This document shows, one piece after another, positions 63,253 through 64,000 of a stretch of DNA of 64,000 nt. The notes below the pieces were generated by a model. The model was not told the origin of the DNA and searched no databases. It worked only from the letters and a program-made list of their open reading frames with translations. How positions within the stretch are numbered: position 1 is the stretch's first letter; the number at the start of each line of letters is the position of its first letter. Origin of the DNA: Sphingomonas_L flavalba_A (GTDB lineage: Bacteria > Pseudomonadota > Alphaproteobacteria > Sphingomonadales > Sphingomonadaceae); NCBI RefSeq assembly GCF_047553045.1, contig NZ_CP180208.1, positions 124,001 through 188,000 of the forward strand, in the 5' to 3' direction. The translations under genes were made by a program, and so were the position numbers.

Positions 63253-64000
63253 TCAGCGGCTTTCCAGTTTCAGCGCGGCGGCGATGTCGGCCCAGCTGAC
63301 GATCTTGAAATTCTGCTTTTCGCCGGGCAGCACGTTGCGGCCGTCCTGCGCGACCATCGCGCCCTTTTCGAAACCGGGACCAAGCGGCAGGCTGGTCACG
63401 TCCAGTCCGTCGGTTTCCGAAATGCCGTCGATCCCGGTCGCGCCGTCGGCGACGACGGCGAAGGAACCGCGATAGGCGTTGGTGCCGTCGCGGTCGTAGA
63501 CGGCGTAGCTGTTATTGCCCTGGCTCGACACGACCAGATAGCCGCGCCCCTTGCCCAGATCATACAGCGACACGCCTTCCAGATCGTCCTTCAGCGACGG
63601 GTTGGCGGCGACCGAATCGACCTGCTTGCGGGTGTCCCCGGCCTTCGGTTCGGCGCCGACCCGCCACAGCGCGACATCCTCTTCGGCGATGTAGAGCGCG
63701 CCGTTGGCGTCGTCGGCGACACAGCCTTCGGTCTGCGACCCGAACCGGATGTCGCGCACCTGCCTGATCGCGATCTTGCCGTTCGGCCGGGAGACCAGTT
63801 CCCACTGGCGGTTCAGCCCGTCCGGGTCGCTGACGATCACATAGCTGCGGCCCGACTTGGCGCTGCGGTACATGCACAGGCCATAGGGGTCGGACAGGCC
63901 GGACGGCTGCAACCCGTCGGCAATGTCGATCAGCGCTCCGGTCGCGGTGTCCAGCCGGTATATCGCCACCGCCTTCCGCGTCCGGTCGCTGGCGGTGACC
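63253..64000 (-). CDS. Beta-propeller phytase, C-terminal part (runs off right edge)
   Basis: About 248 codons of a BPP-type 3-phytase, the frame running open to the window end (VTASDRTRKAVAIYRLDTATG). Visible propeller signatures are GCVADDANGALYIAEEDVALW, then DLEGVSLYDLGKGRGYLVVSSQG with NNSYAVYDR, DGISETDGLDV, GAMVAQDGRNV and FKIVSWADI. These acidic loops bind calcium and phytate in the family. The N-terminal part, with any signal peptide, is outside the window. It is cotranscribed with the histidine acid phosphatase. Confidence 0.93.
   Translation of the reverse strand, partial: VTASDRTRKAVAIYRLDTATGALIDIADGLQPSGLSDPYGLCMYRSAKSGRSYVIVSDPDGLNRQWELVSRPNGKIAIRQVRDIRFGSQTEGCVADDANGALYIAEEDVALWRVGAEPKAGDTRKQVDSVAANPSLKDDLEGVSLYDLGKGRGYLVVSSQGNNSYAVYDRDGTNAYRGSFAVVADGATGIDGISETDGLDVTSLPLGPGFEKGAMVAQDGRNVLPGEKQNFKIVSWADIAAALKLESR

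Overview
The window is GC-rich chromosomal DNA from an alphaproteobacterium, most likely a member of the Sphingomonadales. The reasons are several TonB-dependent receptors beside secreted peptidases, an SspB of the alphaproteobacterial type, ATP12 and an NDUFS4-like complex I accessory protein, and compact operons joined by ATGA/GTGA overlaps. No insertion sequence, phage gene, CRISPR array, rRNA or tRNA was recognised.

Region 1 (1-9205, minus strand) is one long catabolic operon. In transcription order it holds an SDR, a GPH-type transporter, an acyl-CoA dehydrogenase, a zinc alcohol dehydrogenase, an APH-fold kinase, a second SDR, a fused enoyl-CoA hydratase/3-hydroxyacyl-CoA dehydrogenase, and an amidase cut by the left edge. 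The kinase plus acyl-CoA dehydrogenase resembles a split ACAD10/11 (LvaA/LvaC-like) system for hydroxyacyl-CoA. Divergent and neighbouring genes (9361-11884) add another SDR, two hotdog thioesterases and a crotonase.

Region 2 (12082-32122) is the most unusual part. An IclR-type regulator is followed by three paralogous secreted M24 peptidases, a fourth Tat-exported M24 enzyme, an M20 peptidase, two near-duplicate secreted alpha/beta-hydrolases in inverted orientation, and a TonB receptor. A convergent operon encodes a complete CUT1-type ABC importer with a lipoprotein binding protein and an atypical SDR. Related 15-bp GTTC-N7-GAAC-like sites lie upstream of the first M24 gene, the first hydrolase and the ABC operon. 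This looks like one regulon for uptake and breakdown of an unidentified peptide- or amide-containing compound.

Region 3 (32297-51520) is mostly housekeeping: metY, chorismate mutase, a polyprenyl diphosphate synthase, hrpB, an NDUFS4-like gene, the hisB-H-A-F-E operon, sspB, fumC, gmk, an ATP12-gph-rluC-crcB operon with a small membrane gene, a SOUL protein, a methyltransferase and an O-antigen-ligase-like protein. A small gene at 47659-47924 appears frameshifted.

Region 4 (51535-64000) holds a TonB receptor/quinone-reductase/RidA cluster with a divergent AraC regulator, then a cobalamin riboswitch controlling btuB, with divergent btuF and btuCD. Last come two phytases of unrelated folds in tandem (histidine acid phosphatase and beta-propeller), the second cut by the right edge.
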